NCBI GenBank assembly: GCA_017436845.1
Contig: JAFSCJ010000016.1
Location: 248,001 to 312,000, forward strand
DNA from: Muribaculaceae bacterium
GTDB lineage: Bacteria > Bacteroidota > Bacteroidia > Bacteroidales > Muribaculaceae
Direction: 5' to 3'
DNA length: 64,000 nt
The position numbers and the translations under genes are program-made. How positions within the stretch are numbered: the stretch's first letter is position 1; every line of letters begins with the position of its first letter. The notes under the pieces are model-generated. The model saw only the letters and a program-made list of their open reading frames with translations. It was not told the origin of the DNA and ran no database searches. Positions 1 to 8,830 of the stretch are shown here, piece by piece.

Positions 1-1
1 G

Positions 2-1366
2 GTAGAGGATCAAATAATAGATTTGCTTGGCTGTAAAAGAGAGGAAATTATACGTGCAAGCGGTAAAACCGGTATTGGTATCCCTGAAATATTAGAAGCA
101 ATAATTGAGCGAGTACCTGCGCCCGAAGGAGATTCTGAAGCCCCATTACAAGCATTGATTTTTGATTCGGTATTTAATCCATTTCGCGGAATTATCGCTT
201 ATTTCAAAATCGTAAACGGGACAATCAAGAAAAACGATTTTGTGAAATTTGTTGCTACCGGAAAAGAATATCATGCCGATGAGGTGGGCGTTTTGAAACT
301 CGACATGTCGCCTCGCAATGAATTGTCGGCAGGCAATGTGGGTTACATTATATCAGGTATTAAGACATCAAAAGAGGTTAAGGTAGGAGATACCATTACT
401 CATGTCTCTCGCCAATGCGAAAGTGCAATCGATGGTTTTGAAGAGGTTAAACCTATGGTGTTTGCCGGTGTTTATCCCATTGAGACTGAGGATTATGAGA
501 ACTTGCGTGCATCGCTTGAAAAATTGCAGTTGAATGATGCGTCGTTGACATTCCAACCAGAATCATCGGCCGCACTTGGTTTTGGCTTTCGTTGTGGCTT
601 CTTAGGACTTCTTCACATGGAAATTGTTCAAGAGCGTTTAGGTCGTGAGTTTGACATGGACGTAATCACTACAGTTCCTAACGTTTCTTATCGTGTCTAT
701 GACAAGAAGGGAGAGATGGCAGAGGTGCATAATCCGTCAGGACTTCCTGAACCTACACTTATTGATCACATTAAGGAACCATATATCAGAGCATCGGTCA
801 TCACAGCCGCAGATTACATAGGTCCAATCATGACTTTGTGTCTTGGAAAGCGTGGTGAACTTGTGAAACAAGAGTATATCTCCGGAAATCGCATGGAGAT
901 AATATTTGATATGCCTCTTGGTGAAATTGTGATAGACTTCTATGATAAATTGAAGAGTATTTCAAAAGGGTATGCTTCGTTTGACTATCATTTGCATGAT
1001 TTTAGAGAATCCAAACTTGTAAAACTTGACATCCTTCTTAATGGAGAAAGTGTTGATGCTTTGAGTACGCTCACACATGTTGATAATTCAGTCTCATTTG
1101 GTCGCAAAATGTGTGAAAAGCTAAAAGAACTCATCCCTCGTCAACAATTTGATATTGCTATTCAAGCTGCCATCGGAGCAAAAATTATTGCTCGAGAAAC
1201 AATCAAGGCGGTGCGTAAGGATGTAACGGCAAAATGTTATGGTGGAGATATCTCGCGTAAACGCAAGTTGCTTGAAAAACAAAAGAAAGGAAAGAAGCGC
1301 ATGAAGCAAATAGGTTCGGTGGAAGTCCCACAAAAAGCGTTCCTTGCTGTCTTGAAATTAGATTAA
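2..1366 (+). CDS. lepA: Elongation factor 4 (LepA), 5' end cut by window
   Basis: C-terminal part of the translational GTPase LepA/EF4, which binds the ribosome and promotes back-translocation or helps initiation under stress. The frame is open from base 2, so the true start lies outside the window; a TTG at 23 is internal. The visible part covers the end of the GTPase domain ([10 protein letters not shown]), domain II, the EF-G-like domain III ([15 protein letters not shown] is a LepA hallmark) and the LepA-specific C-terminal domain with the basic segment [20 protein letters not shown] near the end. The stop is followed within 12 bp by a strong hairpin terminator, so it is transcribed separately from rprX downstream. 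Identification is very secure. Confidence 0.97.
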   Translation, partial: VEDQIIDLLGCKREEIIRASGKTGIGIPEILEAIIERVPAPEGDSEAPLQALIFDSVFNPFRGIIAYFKIVNGTIKKNDFVKFVATGKEYHADEVGVLKLDMSPRNELSAGNVGYIISGIKTSKEVKVGDTITHVSRQCESAIDGFEEVKPMVFAGVYPIETEDYENLRASLEKLQLNDASLTFQPESSAALGFGFRCGFLGLLHMEIVQERLGREFDMDVITTVPNVSYRVYDKKGEMAEVHNPSGLPEPTLIDHIKEPYIRASVITAADYIGPIMTLCLGKRGELVKQEYISGNRMEIIFDMPLGEIVIDFYDKLKSISKGYASFDYHLHDFRESKLVKLDILLNGESVDALSTLTHVDNSVSFGRKMCEKLKELIPRQQFDIAIQAAIGAKIIARETIKAVRKDVTAKCYGGDISRKRKLLEKQKKGKKRMKQIGSVEVPQKAFLAVLKLD

Positions 1367-1377
1367 CCTAAAAGACC

Positions 1378-1410
1378 AAATTACTGTCCAAAACCGCCGG
1401 ACAGTAATTT
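1378..1410 (+). terminator. Rho-independent terminator after lepA
   Basis: Perfect 12-bp inverted repeat: AAATTACTGTCC at 1378-1389 and GGACAGTAATTT at 1399-1410, with a 9-base loop, running into a T-rich tract (TTTTTTT). It sits directly after the lepA stop. Confidence 0.9.
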
Positions 1411-1439
1411 TTTTTGCGCGATATTTTGTAATTTCACAT

Positions 1440-1510
1440 TTAATTGTTAATTTTGACGCATAGTGTTAATTTGATAACGTGAATATTAATCAATTTTCCC
1501 AAACAATTAA
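1440..1510. promoter_or_regulatory. Inverted-repeat region upstream of rprX
   Basis: TTAATTGTT at 1440-1448 is mirrored by AACAATTAA at 1502-1510, and the hexamer GTTAAT occurs at 1446-1451 and 1465-1470 (19 bases apart). The segment lies in the AT-rich leader between the lepA terminator and the rprX start. It could be a regulator site, possibly autoregulatory for RprY, but in such AT-rich sequence chance similarity is possible. No clear TAnnTTTG promoter was found here. Confidence 0.3.
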
Positions 1511-1575
1511 CCTAATTAGTTGTTAAGATAATGAGACTTAAAGCTCTATGTAAATGATATTTGACTGAAAAGATT

Positions 1576-3102
1576 ATGAAAAAGTCGACAATTTGGTTTT
1601 TGACTGTAATAATGGCTCTTGCTTTTCTTGGATTGCTTAATGTGCAGATAATGTACATGAAAAACATGATACGTATGCGCGAAGACCAGTTCTCTGAGGG
1701 CGTGAAGCGAAGCCTTTATGCTGTTACCACAATGTTAGAGCAAGACGAAGCCAAATATTATTTAGAAGAAGACGCATCACAGATAGAGTCGTCCATGTTC
1801 AGACAATATGCCGATGGGACCTCTTCCAATCTTGGAGGTATTACATATTCTATTACTGCCGGTGAACTTGAAGCTGATTTGACGATTAAAGGGGATATGG
1901 ATAAAATTTCCTCATTAGATAATGAGCGTGGAAATCTTAATGATCACTATAAATCAATGCAAGAGTCTATAAAAGGACAATATCTATATCAAAAAGGATT
2001 GTTGAATGAGGTGATTTTGAAAATCATAAGCCAGGCAAGTGATCGTCCCATTCATGAACGTGCCGACTCGTCGCTTGTGAGCAATTATTTGCGGTCAGAA
2101 TTGGAAAATAATGGATTGACAATGCCATTTGAATTTGCGGTAGTTAATCGCAATGGTGCTGTAATGTATAAAACAGCCGGATATAATGCCATCGATGATG
2201 TCCCGGGTAGTTCTTTTATACAAACATTATTTCCTAATGATCCAACAAATAAAATTAATTATTTAAAAGTATATTTCCCGACTAAAAAAGATTATATCTT
2301 CTCTTCAATAAAATTCATGATTCCGACATTTGTGTTCACTTTTATTTTACTCGTGATATTCTTATACACAATTGTTACTGCTTTTCGTCAAAAGAAATTA
2401 ACAGAGATGAAAAATGATTTTATCAATAACATGACTCATGAATTTAAAACGCCCATATCAACAATTTCCCTTGCAGCCCAAATGCTGAATGATGACTCAG
2501 TGCGTAAATCTCAAAATATGTTGCAACACATTTCAACGGTAATAAACGATGAGACTAAGCGATTGCGTTTCCAAGTGGAAAAAGTATTACAAATGTCAAT
2601 GTTTGACCGACAAAAAGCAACATTGAAATTACAAGATGTTGACGCTAATGTAGCGATAGCAAATATTATTCACACATTTAAAATCAAAGTAGAAAAATAT
2701 GGTGGTCGTCTTGATGCGGAGTTGAATGCGGAAGAAGCGACTGTGCATGTTGATGAAATGCATTTTACAAATGTAATATTTAATTTGCTTGACAATGCCG
2801 TTAAATATCGCCGTGAGGATGTTCCATTGGAATTGATTGCAACAACCAATGAGATATCGGGAAATCGTCTCGAGATAACGATAAGCGATAATGGTATAGG
2901 AATTAAAAAGGAAGATTTAAAAAAGATTTTTGATAAATTCTATCGCGTCTCAACCGGTAACCGCCATGATGTAAAGGGTTTCGGACTCGGACTTGCCTAT
3001 GTACAAAAGATGGTACATGAACTTGGCGGTGAGATTCGAGTTGAGAGCGAAGTGAATGTAGGAACAAAATTTATAATTATATTACCACTAACTAAAAATT
3101 AA
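1576..3102 (+). CDS. rprX: Two-component sensor histidine kinase, RprX-like
   Basis: A 508-residue inner-membrane sensor kinase. It has an N-terminal membrane helix (about residues 7-27), a periplasmic sensor region (about 28-245), a second helix (about 247-269), a HisKA domain with the phospho-acceptor His288 in MTHEFKTP, and an HATPase_c domain with the N box (FNLLDNAVKY), G1 box (SDNGIGI) and G2 box (GFGLGL). I chose ATG 1576 (MKKSTIWF) over the TTG at 1561 because it gives a normal start to the signal-anchor helix. The partner regulator starts 6 bp after the stop. Architecture, partner and pairing match RprX/RprY of Bacteroides fragilis. The signal it senses cannot be read from the sequence. 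Confidence 0.88.
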   Translation: MKKSTIWFLTVIMALAFLGLLNVQIMYMKNMIRMREDQFSEGVKRSLYAVTTMLEQDEAKYYLEEDASQIESSMFRQYADGTSSNLGGITYSITAGELEADLTIKGDMDKISSLDNERGNLNDHYKSMQESIKGQYLYQKGLLNEVILKIISQASDRPIHERADSSLVSNYLRSELENNGLTMPFEFAVVNRNGAVMYKTAGYNAIDDVPGSSFIQTLFPNDPTNKINYLKVYFPTKKDYIFSSIKFMIPTFVFTFILLVIFLYTIVTAFRQKKLTEMKNDFINNMTHEFKTPISTISLAAQMLNDDSVRKSQNMLQHISTVINDETKRLRFQVEKVLQMSMFDRQKATLKLQDVDANVAIANIIHTFKIKVEKYGGRLDAELNAEEATVHVDEMHFTNVIFNLLDNAVKYRREDVPLELIATTNEISGNRLEITISDNGIGIKKEDLKKIFDKFYRVSTGNRHDVKGFGLGLAYVQKMVHELGGEIRVESEVNVGTKFIIILPLTKN

Positions 3103-3108
3103 ACTATT

Positions 3109-3810
3109 ATGGAAGAACGTTTGCGTATTCTACTATGCGAAGATGATGAAAATCTTGGCATGTTGTTGAGAGAATATCTTCAGGCTAAAGGCTTTAATGC
3201 CGATTTATTCGCTGACGGAGAAAGTGGCTATAAGGCATTCTTGAAAGGTAAATATGACCTTTGCGTACTTGATGTTATGATGCCTAAAAAAGATGGTTTT
3301 GCTTTGGCTCAAGAAATTCGCACTGTGAATAGTGATGTCCCTGTTATTTTTCTAACAGCTAAATCGCTTAAAGAAGATATCCTTGAAGGTTTCAAAATTG
3401 GGGCTGATGATTACATCACCAAGCCTTTCTCAATGGAAGAGCTTGTGTTCCGTATTGAAGCTATCTTGCGTCGCGTGAAAGGAAAGAAAGGTAAAGAAAT
3501 TACCATGTACAAAATTGGTAAATTCACTTTCGATACTCAAAAACAAGTTCTTATGATTGAGGATAAGGTTACTAAGTTGACCACTAAAGAATCTGAACTT
3601 TTGAGTCTTCTATGCGCTCATGTTAATGAAATCCTTGAACGTAATTTTGCACTCAAGACTATCTGGATCGATGATAATTATTTCAACGCTCGTTCAATGG
3701 ATGTTTATATCACTAAGTTGCGTAAACATCTCAAAGAAGATCCGCAAATTGAAATTATCAATATCCACGGCAAAGGTTACAAACTTATTGCCCCTGAAGC
3801 CGAAAAATAA
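3109..3810 (+). CDS. rprY: OmpR-family response regulator, RprY-like
   Basis: A 233-residue DNA-binding response regulator. The receiver domain (1-120) has the acidic pair Asp12/Asp13, phospho-acceptor Asp55 in LCVLDVMMP, Thr83 and Lys105 in the YITKPF motif. The C-terminal winged helix (about 135-228) has the usual OmpR pattern, with TTKESELL and a final RGKGYKL-like turn read here as IHGKGYKL. It follows rprX by 6 bp and ends at a long hairpin terminator, so the pair forms a two-gene operon. In B. fragilis the homologous pair was linked to altered tetracycline response, and RprY binds many stress-gene promoters; the role here is inferred from homology. Confidence 0.9.
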   Translation: MEERLRILLCEDDENLGMLLREYLQAKGFNADLFADGESGYKAFLKGKYDLCVLDVMMPKKDGFALAQEIRTVNSDVPVIFLTAKSLKEDILEGFKIGADDYITKPFSMEELVFRIEAILRRVKGKKGKEITMYKIGKFTFDTQKQVLMIEDKVTKLTTKESELLSLLCAHVNEILERNFALKTIWIDDNYFNARSMDVYITKLRKHLKEDPQIEIINIHGKGYKLIAPEAEK

Positions 3811-3831
3811 TCTCAAGCGACTAACAGCTTG

Positions 3832-3877
3832 AATAAAGAAAAATGAGTGGCAGATTTGCTACTCATTTTTCTTTATT
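3832..3877. terminator. Bidirectional terminator between rprY and the lipoprotein gene
   Basis: Perfect 17-bp arms, AATAAAGAAAAATGAGT at 3832-3848 and ACTCATTTTTCTTTATT at 3861-3877. The base of the loop can extend pairing (GGCA with TGCT). It lies between convergent genes and has A-rich/T-rich flanks suiting both strands. Confidence 0.9.
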
Positions 3878-3887
3878 ATTAAATTGT

Positions 3888-4193
3888 TTATTCTTCGGTG
3901 GGGGTGAATATGAGTTGTGCGAGGGAGTCGCTGTGTTGGCGAATGTAGGATTCAAATGATGAGGTGTAGTAATGAGCTGCTTGGTGGCTCACTTTTTTGC
4001 TGATTTCTGTTGCACGCGCTTTAACATCAAAAATCTTAATCATTAATTCTTTGTCGGTCATCTCCTGCTCAATGATTTCTCGAGCATGCTTTTCTCCAAG
4101 CCTACTTGCGGCCTCATTATATTCGCTCTCTTTTGAGAAACATGAGGTCAGTAGGGCAAACGTTATAAATGATAGATATAATAGATGTTTCAT
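3888..4193 (-). CDS. Small putative lipoprotein
   Basis: A protein of about 101 residues starting at ATG 4193 (MKHLLYLSF). An upstream ATG at 4220 would lie inside the preceding gene and is less likely. It has a short hydrophobic signal peptide and a lipobox ending in LLTSC, so export and lipidation are expected. The mature part is charged and mostly helical, with no family I recognise. Its start overlaps the stop of the upstream exonuclease gene by 4 bp (ATGA), which implies translational coupling at the end of the porQ-cmk-ispH-exonuclease operon. Function unknown. Confidence 0.7.
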   Translation of the reverse strand: MKHLLYLSFITFALLTSCFSKESEYNEAASRLGEKHAREIIEQEMTDKELMIKIFDVKARATEISKKVSHQAAHYYTSSFESYIRQHSDSLAQLIFTPTEE

Positions 4194-4690
4194 AGGATTG
4201 TTATTGCAATTTTGGCGCATGCTTCAGCATCGGCAAGCGCATTGTGGTGATTGTTAAAAGGGATGCCCATAAATTCACACAGATAAGGTAGAGAATAGGA
4301 GCTTACTAATGATCGAGGAATTGATGTACGAGCTTTTGCAAGAGTGCAGAAGAATGGGTATTCAGGATAATCCATGCCATAGGCCTTAAATGTTGCGCGG
4401 ATACAACGTTCATCAAAAGCCTTGTTGTGAGCTACTAACGGCAAATCGCCGATAAATTGTTCTAATTCATCCCAAATATCACAAAAACAAGGTTTATCAT
4501 CGGTATCGCCTCGCCCTATGCCATGAATGTTTTCGGTAAAGTGTCGCACATACCAGTTTGGCTCAGGTTTTATTAATTGATAGAAACTATCTGAGATACA
4601 ACCATTAATAACCTTAACTGCTCCTATGGCACAAATGCTTGTGGGCTGATAATTGGCCGTTTCTACATCAATAGCAACGAAATTATCCAT
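4190..4690 (-). CDS. DEDDh 3'-5' exonuclease domain protein
   Basis: A 166-residue stand-alone exonuclease of the DnaQ/PolC-epsilon type. The five acid/histidine residues are visible: Asp8 and Glu10 in AIDVETA, Asp93 in AHNKAFDE, His149 and Asp154 in HHNALADAEA. Such proteins remove 3' nucleotides from DNA or RNA using two metal ions. It carries no polymerase or BRCT domain. Its start overlaps the ispH stop by 8 bp and its stop overlaps the lipoprotein start by 4 bp, so it is co-translated in the operon. Its natural substrate is uncertain; a DNA repair or proofreading role is a reasonable guess. Confidence 0.88.
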   Translation of the reverse strand: MDNFVAIDVETANYQPTSICAIGAVKVINGCISDSFYQLIKPEPNWYVRHFTENIHGIGRGDTDDKPCFCDIWDELEQFIGDLPLVAHNKAFDERCIRATFKAYGMDYPEYPFFCTLAKARTSIPRSLVSSYSLPYLCEFMGIPFNNHHNALADAEACAKIAITIL

Positions 4691-5564
4691 TTTGAGTCTC
4701 GATTATTGATTGCACACGCTCCTTAACACGCTCCATGAGCCAGCGTGGAGTGGATGTCGCACCGCATATACCAATGCTCTCCACCCCATTTAGCCAAGTC
4801 GTTTCAATCTCATTTTCGTTGGAAATGAGGTGAGTGTTGGGGTTGACTTCAAGGCATTTGCCATATAGGATTTTACCGTTGCTACTCTTTTTCCCGCTGA
4901 CAAATAAAATTAATTGGTGGGATGCCGCAAAATCGCGCAGACGACCAACGCGATTTGAAACTTGTCGGCAGATGGTGTCATAATAATTAAATGTAGTGTC
5001 AGAGGATTTACGTTGCTTAATCGCCTCAATTATTTGTGCAAGTCCATCGGGCGATTTTGTGGTTTGAGAATAAAGAGCAATGTCTTTATCAAAATCTATG
5101 CGAGAAAGCACGGTGGTGTCTTCAACAACAATAGCTTCGCCTGATGTTTGTCCCACAAGTCCATTAACCTCGGCATGACCTGTTTTGCCGTATATCACAA
5201 TCTGTGGACGTGGATTTTCGGTGTCATAGGTGTTTTTGATGCGACGTTGTAGTTGTAGCACAACGGGGCATGTGGCATCAATGATTTCTATATTATTTTT
5301 GCGGGCAAGTTCATAGGTTGATGGAGGCTCGCCATGAGCACGCAACAGCACTTTTACATCGTGCAATTGGCTCATCTCCTCGTGAGTGATGGTTATTAAT
5401 CCTATGCTACGCAATCGCTCTACTTCATCGCTATTATGCACGATATCGCCAAGGCAATATAGCTTGCCCGTTTTTTCAAGTTCCTCTTCGGCTTTGCGTA
5501 TAGCTGTAACCACTCCAAAGCAGAAACCTGAATCATTGTCAATCTCTATGGAAATATTAGCCAT
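4683..5564 (-). CDS. ispH: 4-hydroxy-3-methylbut-2-enyl diphosphate reductase
   Basis: A 293-residue IspH (LytB), the last enzyme of the MEP isoprenoid pathway, making IPP and DMAPP with a [4Fe-4S] cluster. The three cluster cysteines are Cys15 (GFCFGV), Cys99 (DATCP) and Cys199 (TICRQ). Substrate-binding histidines His43, His77 and His130 and the catalytic Glu132 (GHAEVNG) are all present. Length is slightly short but usual for Bacteroidales. Its ATG shares one base with the cmk stop (TAATG), so translation is coupled to cmk. Coupling of cmk and ispH is common in Bacteroidetes and some Firmicutes. Confidence 0.97.
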   Translation of the reverse strand: MANISIEIDNDSGFCFGVVTAIRKAEEELEKTGKLYCLGDIVHNSDEVERLRSIGLITITHEEMSQLHDVKVLLRAHGEPPSTYELARKNNIEIIDATCPVVLQLQRRIKNTYDTENPRPQIVIYGKTGHAEVNGLVGQTSGEAIVVEDTTVLSRIDFDKDIALYSQTTKSPDGLAQIIEAIKQRKSSDTTFNYYDTICRQVSNRVGRLRDFAASHQLILFVSGKKSSNGKILYGKCLEVNPNTHLISNENEIETTWLNGVESIGICGATSTPRWLMERVKERVQSIIETQNG

Positions 5565-6268
5565 TAAGATTTTATTTTTTCGATAGTTGAGTTATATAGG
5601 TTAAGCAACCACCGGTTTTGCTCGTCAATAGTCATCGTAGAGTTGTCAAGGTCAATGGCATCGTCAGCTCGGCGTAATGGACTCTCGGCGCGAGTCTCGT
5701 CAAGGTGGTCTCGATGTTTAACATTGGCAAGAATTTCATCGTAAGATGTTTCGATGCCTTTTCCCGTTAGCTCTTTATAACGGCGTTGAGCTCTTGTTTC
5801 AGCTGATGCGTTGACAAAAACTTTCATCTCAGCTGCCGGAAATACCGTTGTGCCGATGTCGCGGCCATCCATAACAATCCCTTTTTCGTTGCCAAATTTT
5901 TGTTGCATGTTAACAAGCGCATGACGCACAGCCGGTATTGTGGCTACTTGTGATACGTTGTTTGAAACAGCTAATTGGCGTATTTCGTTTTCTACATCTT
6001 CGCCATTGAGCATTGTGTGTTGCTTATCTCCATCAACATTAAAGTTGATTTTAATGTCAGGTAATGAGGCGATTAGTTTTTCTTCATCAACAATGCCATC
6101 GGGAGAAATCATCCCGTTGCGCATTGCATATAGAGCGACTGCACGATACATGGCTCCGGAGTCAATATATCTATAGCCGATAGTGCGAGCAAGTGCTTTT
6201 GCCATACTGCTTTTGCCCGATGATGAATATCCATCAATGGCAATTATTATAGAGGGATTATTTGTCAT
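5564..6268 (-). CDS. cmk: Cytidylate kinase
   Basis: A 234-residue (d)CMP kinase, cytosolic, phosphorylating CMP and dCMP with ATP. The N-terminal P-loop GYSSSGKS spans residues 13-20; the conserved YIDSGAMYRA segment and MDGRDIGTTVFP are present, together with the lid region rich in arginine (AETRAQRRYKEL). It begins 8 bp after the porQ stop and its stop overlaps the ispH start by one base. Identification is secure. Confidence 0.96.
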   Translation of the reverse strand: MTNNPSIIIAIDGYSSSGKSSMAKALARTIGYRYIDSGAMYRAVALYAMRNGMISPDGIVDEEKLIASLPDIKINFNVDGDKQHTMLNGEDVENEIRQLAVSNNVSQVATIPAVRHALVNMQQKFGNEKGIVMDGRDIGTTVFPAAEMKVFVNASAETRAQRRYKELTGKGIETSYDEILANVKHRDHLDETRAESPLRRADDAIDLDNSTMTIDEQNRWLLNLYNSTIEKIKS

Positions 6269-6276
6269 GTCTTTAA

Positions 6277-7296
6277 TTACAAAAAGTCGTTAATGCTTGT
6301 GGCAAGGTTAAACATGAATGTAGCTGCACTGGTGTGAGGTTGTGCAAGAGCAACGCCTATGCGAAATTGCTTAACGTTCAGTCCCGCTGCCAATGAGAAC
6401 CCTGACAAGAAATTACGAGAATAGGTGCTCATGTCGGTGCGAGTTTTATAGTTGTATCCTATACCTATGTGTAGTCGTTCAGAGGGAACGTAGTCAGCTG
6501 CAAAAATCAAGTGGCGGAAAAGGTTGGAGCTAAAAGAACTTTTAAATTCAGGTTTAGCATTAATTGTCCCATCTCCGGTCTCATAATAGGGTAGTTCCCA
6601 TTTAGTTAAATTCCACGCTGTAACAGAGAAACGGAATGGTAGTGTGCCAAATGATTGAGTCCATCCAAGACGCACATCTATGGGTAGGCGGTCGTAGGAT
6701 TCATTAAATCTCTTGATTTGACCTCCAAGATTGGCAATTACAACTGAAAATGATTGGTCTTTTTCAGGGTTATAATAGTTGATGCCTAAGTCAGTAGCAA
6801 GAGCCATTGCTGTATAATCTTCGTAACTGCTATAAATATATTTTACGCTGATGCCTCCACGCAATCGTTCGGTGATATCATGGGAGTAAGTGAGGTTAAA
6901 GGCTAAGTCTTGGGCGGTAAATGTTCCGGTTATCGTTCCGTCAACATCGGCACTTTGCATTTCTCCATACCCGAAATATCTGACACCCATAGCCCATGCG
7001 CCACGCTCATGGGCTTTTGCCCCGAATTTCACTCCGGCAAAGTTTGACTCGCCGAGATAGTTCATGTAGCTAAGTCCTATTTGTTTGTCCATTTCAAGGC
7101 CAAGCAACGCTGGATTTTGGTCAGTAATGTTAATATCATCTTCTATTGTAGAGATGTTAACACCTCCAAGTCCATATATGTGAGTTGAGGTGGGAATGTT
7201 TAAGAAATTATATGATGCTGAGCCGTCTTGCGACATTGCAGTAGCAGAGGCAAACAGAGTGATTAGTATTGTCAGATATATCTTAATTGAAGTCAT
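6277..7296 (-). CDS. porQ: Type IX secretion system protein PorQ
   Basis: A protein of about 339 residues with an N-terminal signal peptide (ATG chosen at 7296, MTSIKIYL, rather than 7314). The mature part is an outer-membrane beta-barrel-like protein of the PorV/PorQ (FadL-related) superfamily; the start SYNFLNIPTSTHIYGLGG, the NPALLG segment and the position directly before cmk fit PorQ. In Porphyromonas and Flavobacterium PorQ takes part in type IX secretion and anchoring of cargo. Its presence agrees with T9SS-like tails seen elsewhere in this window. It is the first gene of the leftward operon and has a near-ideal promoter at 7404-7433. Confidence 0.87.
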   Translation of the reverse strand: MTSIKIYLTILITLFASATAMSQDGSASYNFLNIPTSTHIYGLGGVNISTIEDDINITDQNPALLGLEMDKQIGLSYMNYLGESNFAGVKFGAKAHERGAWAMGVRYFGYGEMQSADVDGTITGTFTAQDLAFNLTYSHDITERLRGGISVKYIYSSYEDYTAMALATDLGINYYNPEKDQSFSVVIANLGGQIKRFNESYDRLPIDVRLGWTQSFGTLPFRFSVTAWNLTKWELPYYETGDGTINAKPEFKSSFSSNLFRHLIFAADYVPSERLHIGIGYNYKTRTDMSTYSRNFLSGFSLAAGLNVKQFRIGVALAQPHTSAATFMFNLATSINDFL

Positions 7297-7403
7297 TTTT
7301 GAGGTTTCGCACATTGACGTTATTAATAATAATTATAACGTAGCAAATGGGCATTGTATTATATATTTTGATAGATTTTTACGTTTGCTCCTAAAACTGT
7401 AAA

Positions 7404-7433
7404 CAAAGATAAAACAATAATAATCATTCTCAA
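7404..7433 (-). promoter_or_regulatory. Bacteroidetes-type promoter for porQ operon
   Basis: On the minus strand: TTG (complement of 7431-7433), 19-base spacer, then TATCTTTG (complement of 7404-7411). This is the -33/-7 consensus of the primary sigma factor of Bacteroidetes. It is correctly placed about 110 bp upstream of the porQ start. Confidence 0.65.
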
Positions 7434-7500
7434 AATCCTATATTCAATTTTGTCTATGTGGATATTTGATTTTACATTTGTTGCAGAAAATCAATATATC

Positions 7501-7944
7501 ATGAGAACTCAATGGTGTAGAATATGGTTATTTTTAATCGCTTCAATAGTGGCGATAGGAGCTAATGCGCAGATGAAGCGCATAGTCGCTTCTCATCTTT
7601 CATCTCAGAGTGCTCCTCGTTATCTGGAGGTATATGAATGTGATTTTGTGGACGAACAACCTCAGTTTCCCGGTGGAGAAGTTGAATTGATAAAATACAT
7701 TAATGCAATGCGTCGCTATCCTGCCGATGCTTATTATCAAAACATTGAAGGACGTGTGTTGTGTGGATTTGTTGTGAATACCGATGGCTCATTGTCTCAC
7801 ATTTCTGTTATAAGAGGAGTTGAACCAAGCCTCAATCGAGAGGCTGTGCGACTAATCAGTCGCATGCCTCGGTGGGTTGCCGGAAAAGTTGAAAATCAGT
7901 TAGTTCCGGTTTATTATATCCTTCCTATCGTTTTCCGTCGTTGA
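7501..7944 (+). CDS. Secreted TonB C-terminal-domain protein
   Basis: A 147-residue exported protein. I chose ATG 7501 because it opens directly into a signal peptide (residues 1-23, cleavage after GANA); the upstream in-frame ATG at 7456 would bury that peptide. After a short linker the motif PQFPGG (54-59) and the segment GRVLCGFVVNTDGSLSHISVIRGVEPSLNREAVRLISRMPRW are typical of the TonB C-terminal domain found in Bacteroidetes. It lacks a membrane anchor and a proline-rich spanning region, so it is not a classical TonB; it may bind a receptor or act as a free periplasmic module. The gene stands alone and ends 6 bp from a convergent gene. Confidence 0.8.
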   Translation: MRTQWCRIWLFLIASIVAIGANAQMKRIVASHLSSQSAPRYLEVYECDFVDEQPQFPGGEVELIKYINAMRRYPADAYYQNIEGRVLCGFVVNTDGSLSHISVIRGVEPSLNREAVRLISRMPRWVAGKVENQLVPVYYILPIVFRR

Positions 7945-7950
7945 AAAGTG

Positions 7951-8268
7951 TTATATTTTTCGGAGTATAGAAAACATATATCCTGCCGATAGTGCAATTG
8001 TCATTGCAATCATGACAACATAATTGAAAATATCGCCTACGGTGATTACATTGCTGTTGGTTGTTGTAGTGATGAGCATATACCAGAAAATACCTAATGT
8101 TATTGCAGCTACCAAAAATCCGGTATTTTCGATGCGTGCAGCCCAATTTATTCTCTTTTCAGGCAAACGATTCATTACCTTGCGTGTAAACCAAGGGTTG
8201 ACGGGAGCTTGTGGAAGTTCTCGTTTTAGGAATTTCTTTATCTGCTTGTCGGTTATATCGTGTTTCAT
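7951..8268 (-). CDS. Small membrane protein next to ECF sigma factor, putative anti-sigma
   Basis: A 105-residue protein starting at ATG 8268 (a TTG at 8283 is an alternative). The first 48 residues are cytoplasmic-looking and charged, with a conserved-looking NPWFTRKVMNRLPEKR segment; two membrane helices follow at about 49-67 and 82-101. It begins about 30 bp after the stop of the ECF sigma gene. Small membrane proteins in this position are often anti-sigma factors, and the NPWFTRKV-type motif recurs in such Bacteroidales proteins, but no ZAS-type HxxxCxxC motif is present. The anti-sigma assignment is inference from context. Confidence 0.65.
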   Translation of the reverse strand: MKHDITDKQIKKFLKRELPQAPVNPWFTRKVMNRLPEKRINWAARIENTGFLVAAITLGIFWYMLITTTTNSNVITVGDIFNYVVMIAMTIALSAGYMFSILRKI

Positions 8269-8299
8269 CTTTTTCAGTTTCAAAATTAGTCAAATTATT

Positions 8300-8830
8300 T
8301 TATTGATTCAACACTTCTGCCATTTTTACTCTTGCCCGTGAGAGATAGGATTTTATTGTTCCTTGAGGTAAAGAGGTAATGTCGGCAATCTTTTTTATTG
8401 GCTGGTCTTCAATATAGAATAGTAAAACGACTGTGCGCTCGGTTTCGTTCAATGCTTTCATGCACACATCAAGATCCATGCGAGCATCTGATGCATTCAG
8501 GCATTGATATCCTTCGTCGGGTGGAACATCGGCGGTCTCCTCGCTTTCTTCTCGTTGCTTGCGCATATAAGAGTAAAATTCATTATATGCTATGCGATAA
8601 AGCCATGTTTTAAATCGAGACAATCCTTTGAAAGAGCGTATCGACAAGTAGGCTTTGATAAAAGTCTCTTGCGATAGATCGTCGGTTAATGCGGCATCGC
8701 CAAGAGTGAGATTGAGAAGAAAACGACGCAAGCCATCTTGATATTCCTCGACCAATCGCCCGAATGCGTTGCGGTCATCTGTGGCAACGCACCGGGCTAT
8801 CAGTTTGAGTTCATCAAATTTGCTCAACAT
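8300..8830 (-). CDS. ECF RNA polymerase sigma factor
   Basis: A 176-residue sigma-70 family factor of the extracytoplasmic function class. Region 2 (about residues 20-90) contains DLSQETFIKAYLSIRSF and FKTWLYRIAYNEFYSYMRK; region 4 (about 122-172) contains ETERTVVLLFYIEDQPIKKIADI followed by a helix-turn-helix ending in QGTIKSYLSRAR. It overlaps the upstream membrane-protein gene by 17 bp and is followed by a small membrane protein, so the three form one operon. It probably responds to an envelope signal. It is not an HmuR/SusC-linked FecI-type unit, since no TonB receptor is nearby. Confidence 0.92.
   Translation of the reverse strand: MLSKFDELKLIARCVATDDRNAFGRLVEEYQDGLRRFLLNLTLGDAALTDDLSQETFIKAYLSIRSFKGLSRFKTWLYRIAYNEFYSYMRKQREESEETADVPPDEGYQCLNASDARMDLDVCMKALNETERTVVLLFYIEDQPIKKIADITSLPQGTIKSYLSRARVKMAEVLNQ

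Noticed and set aside
1561..1575. TTG 1561 as start of rprX
   Set aside because: ATG 1576 gives a normal signal-anchor start; the TTG adds five residues without support.
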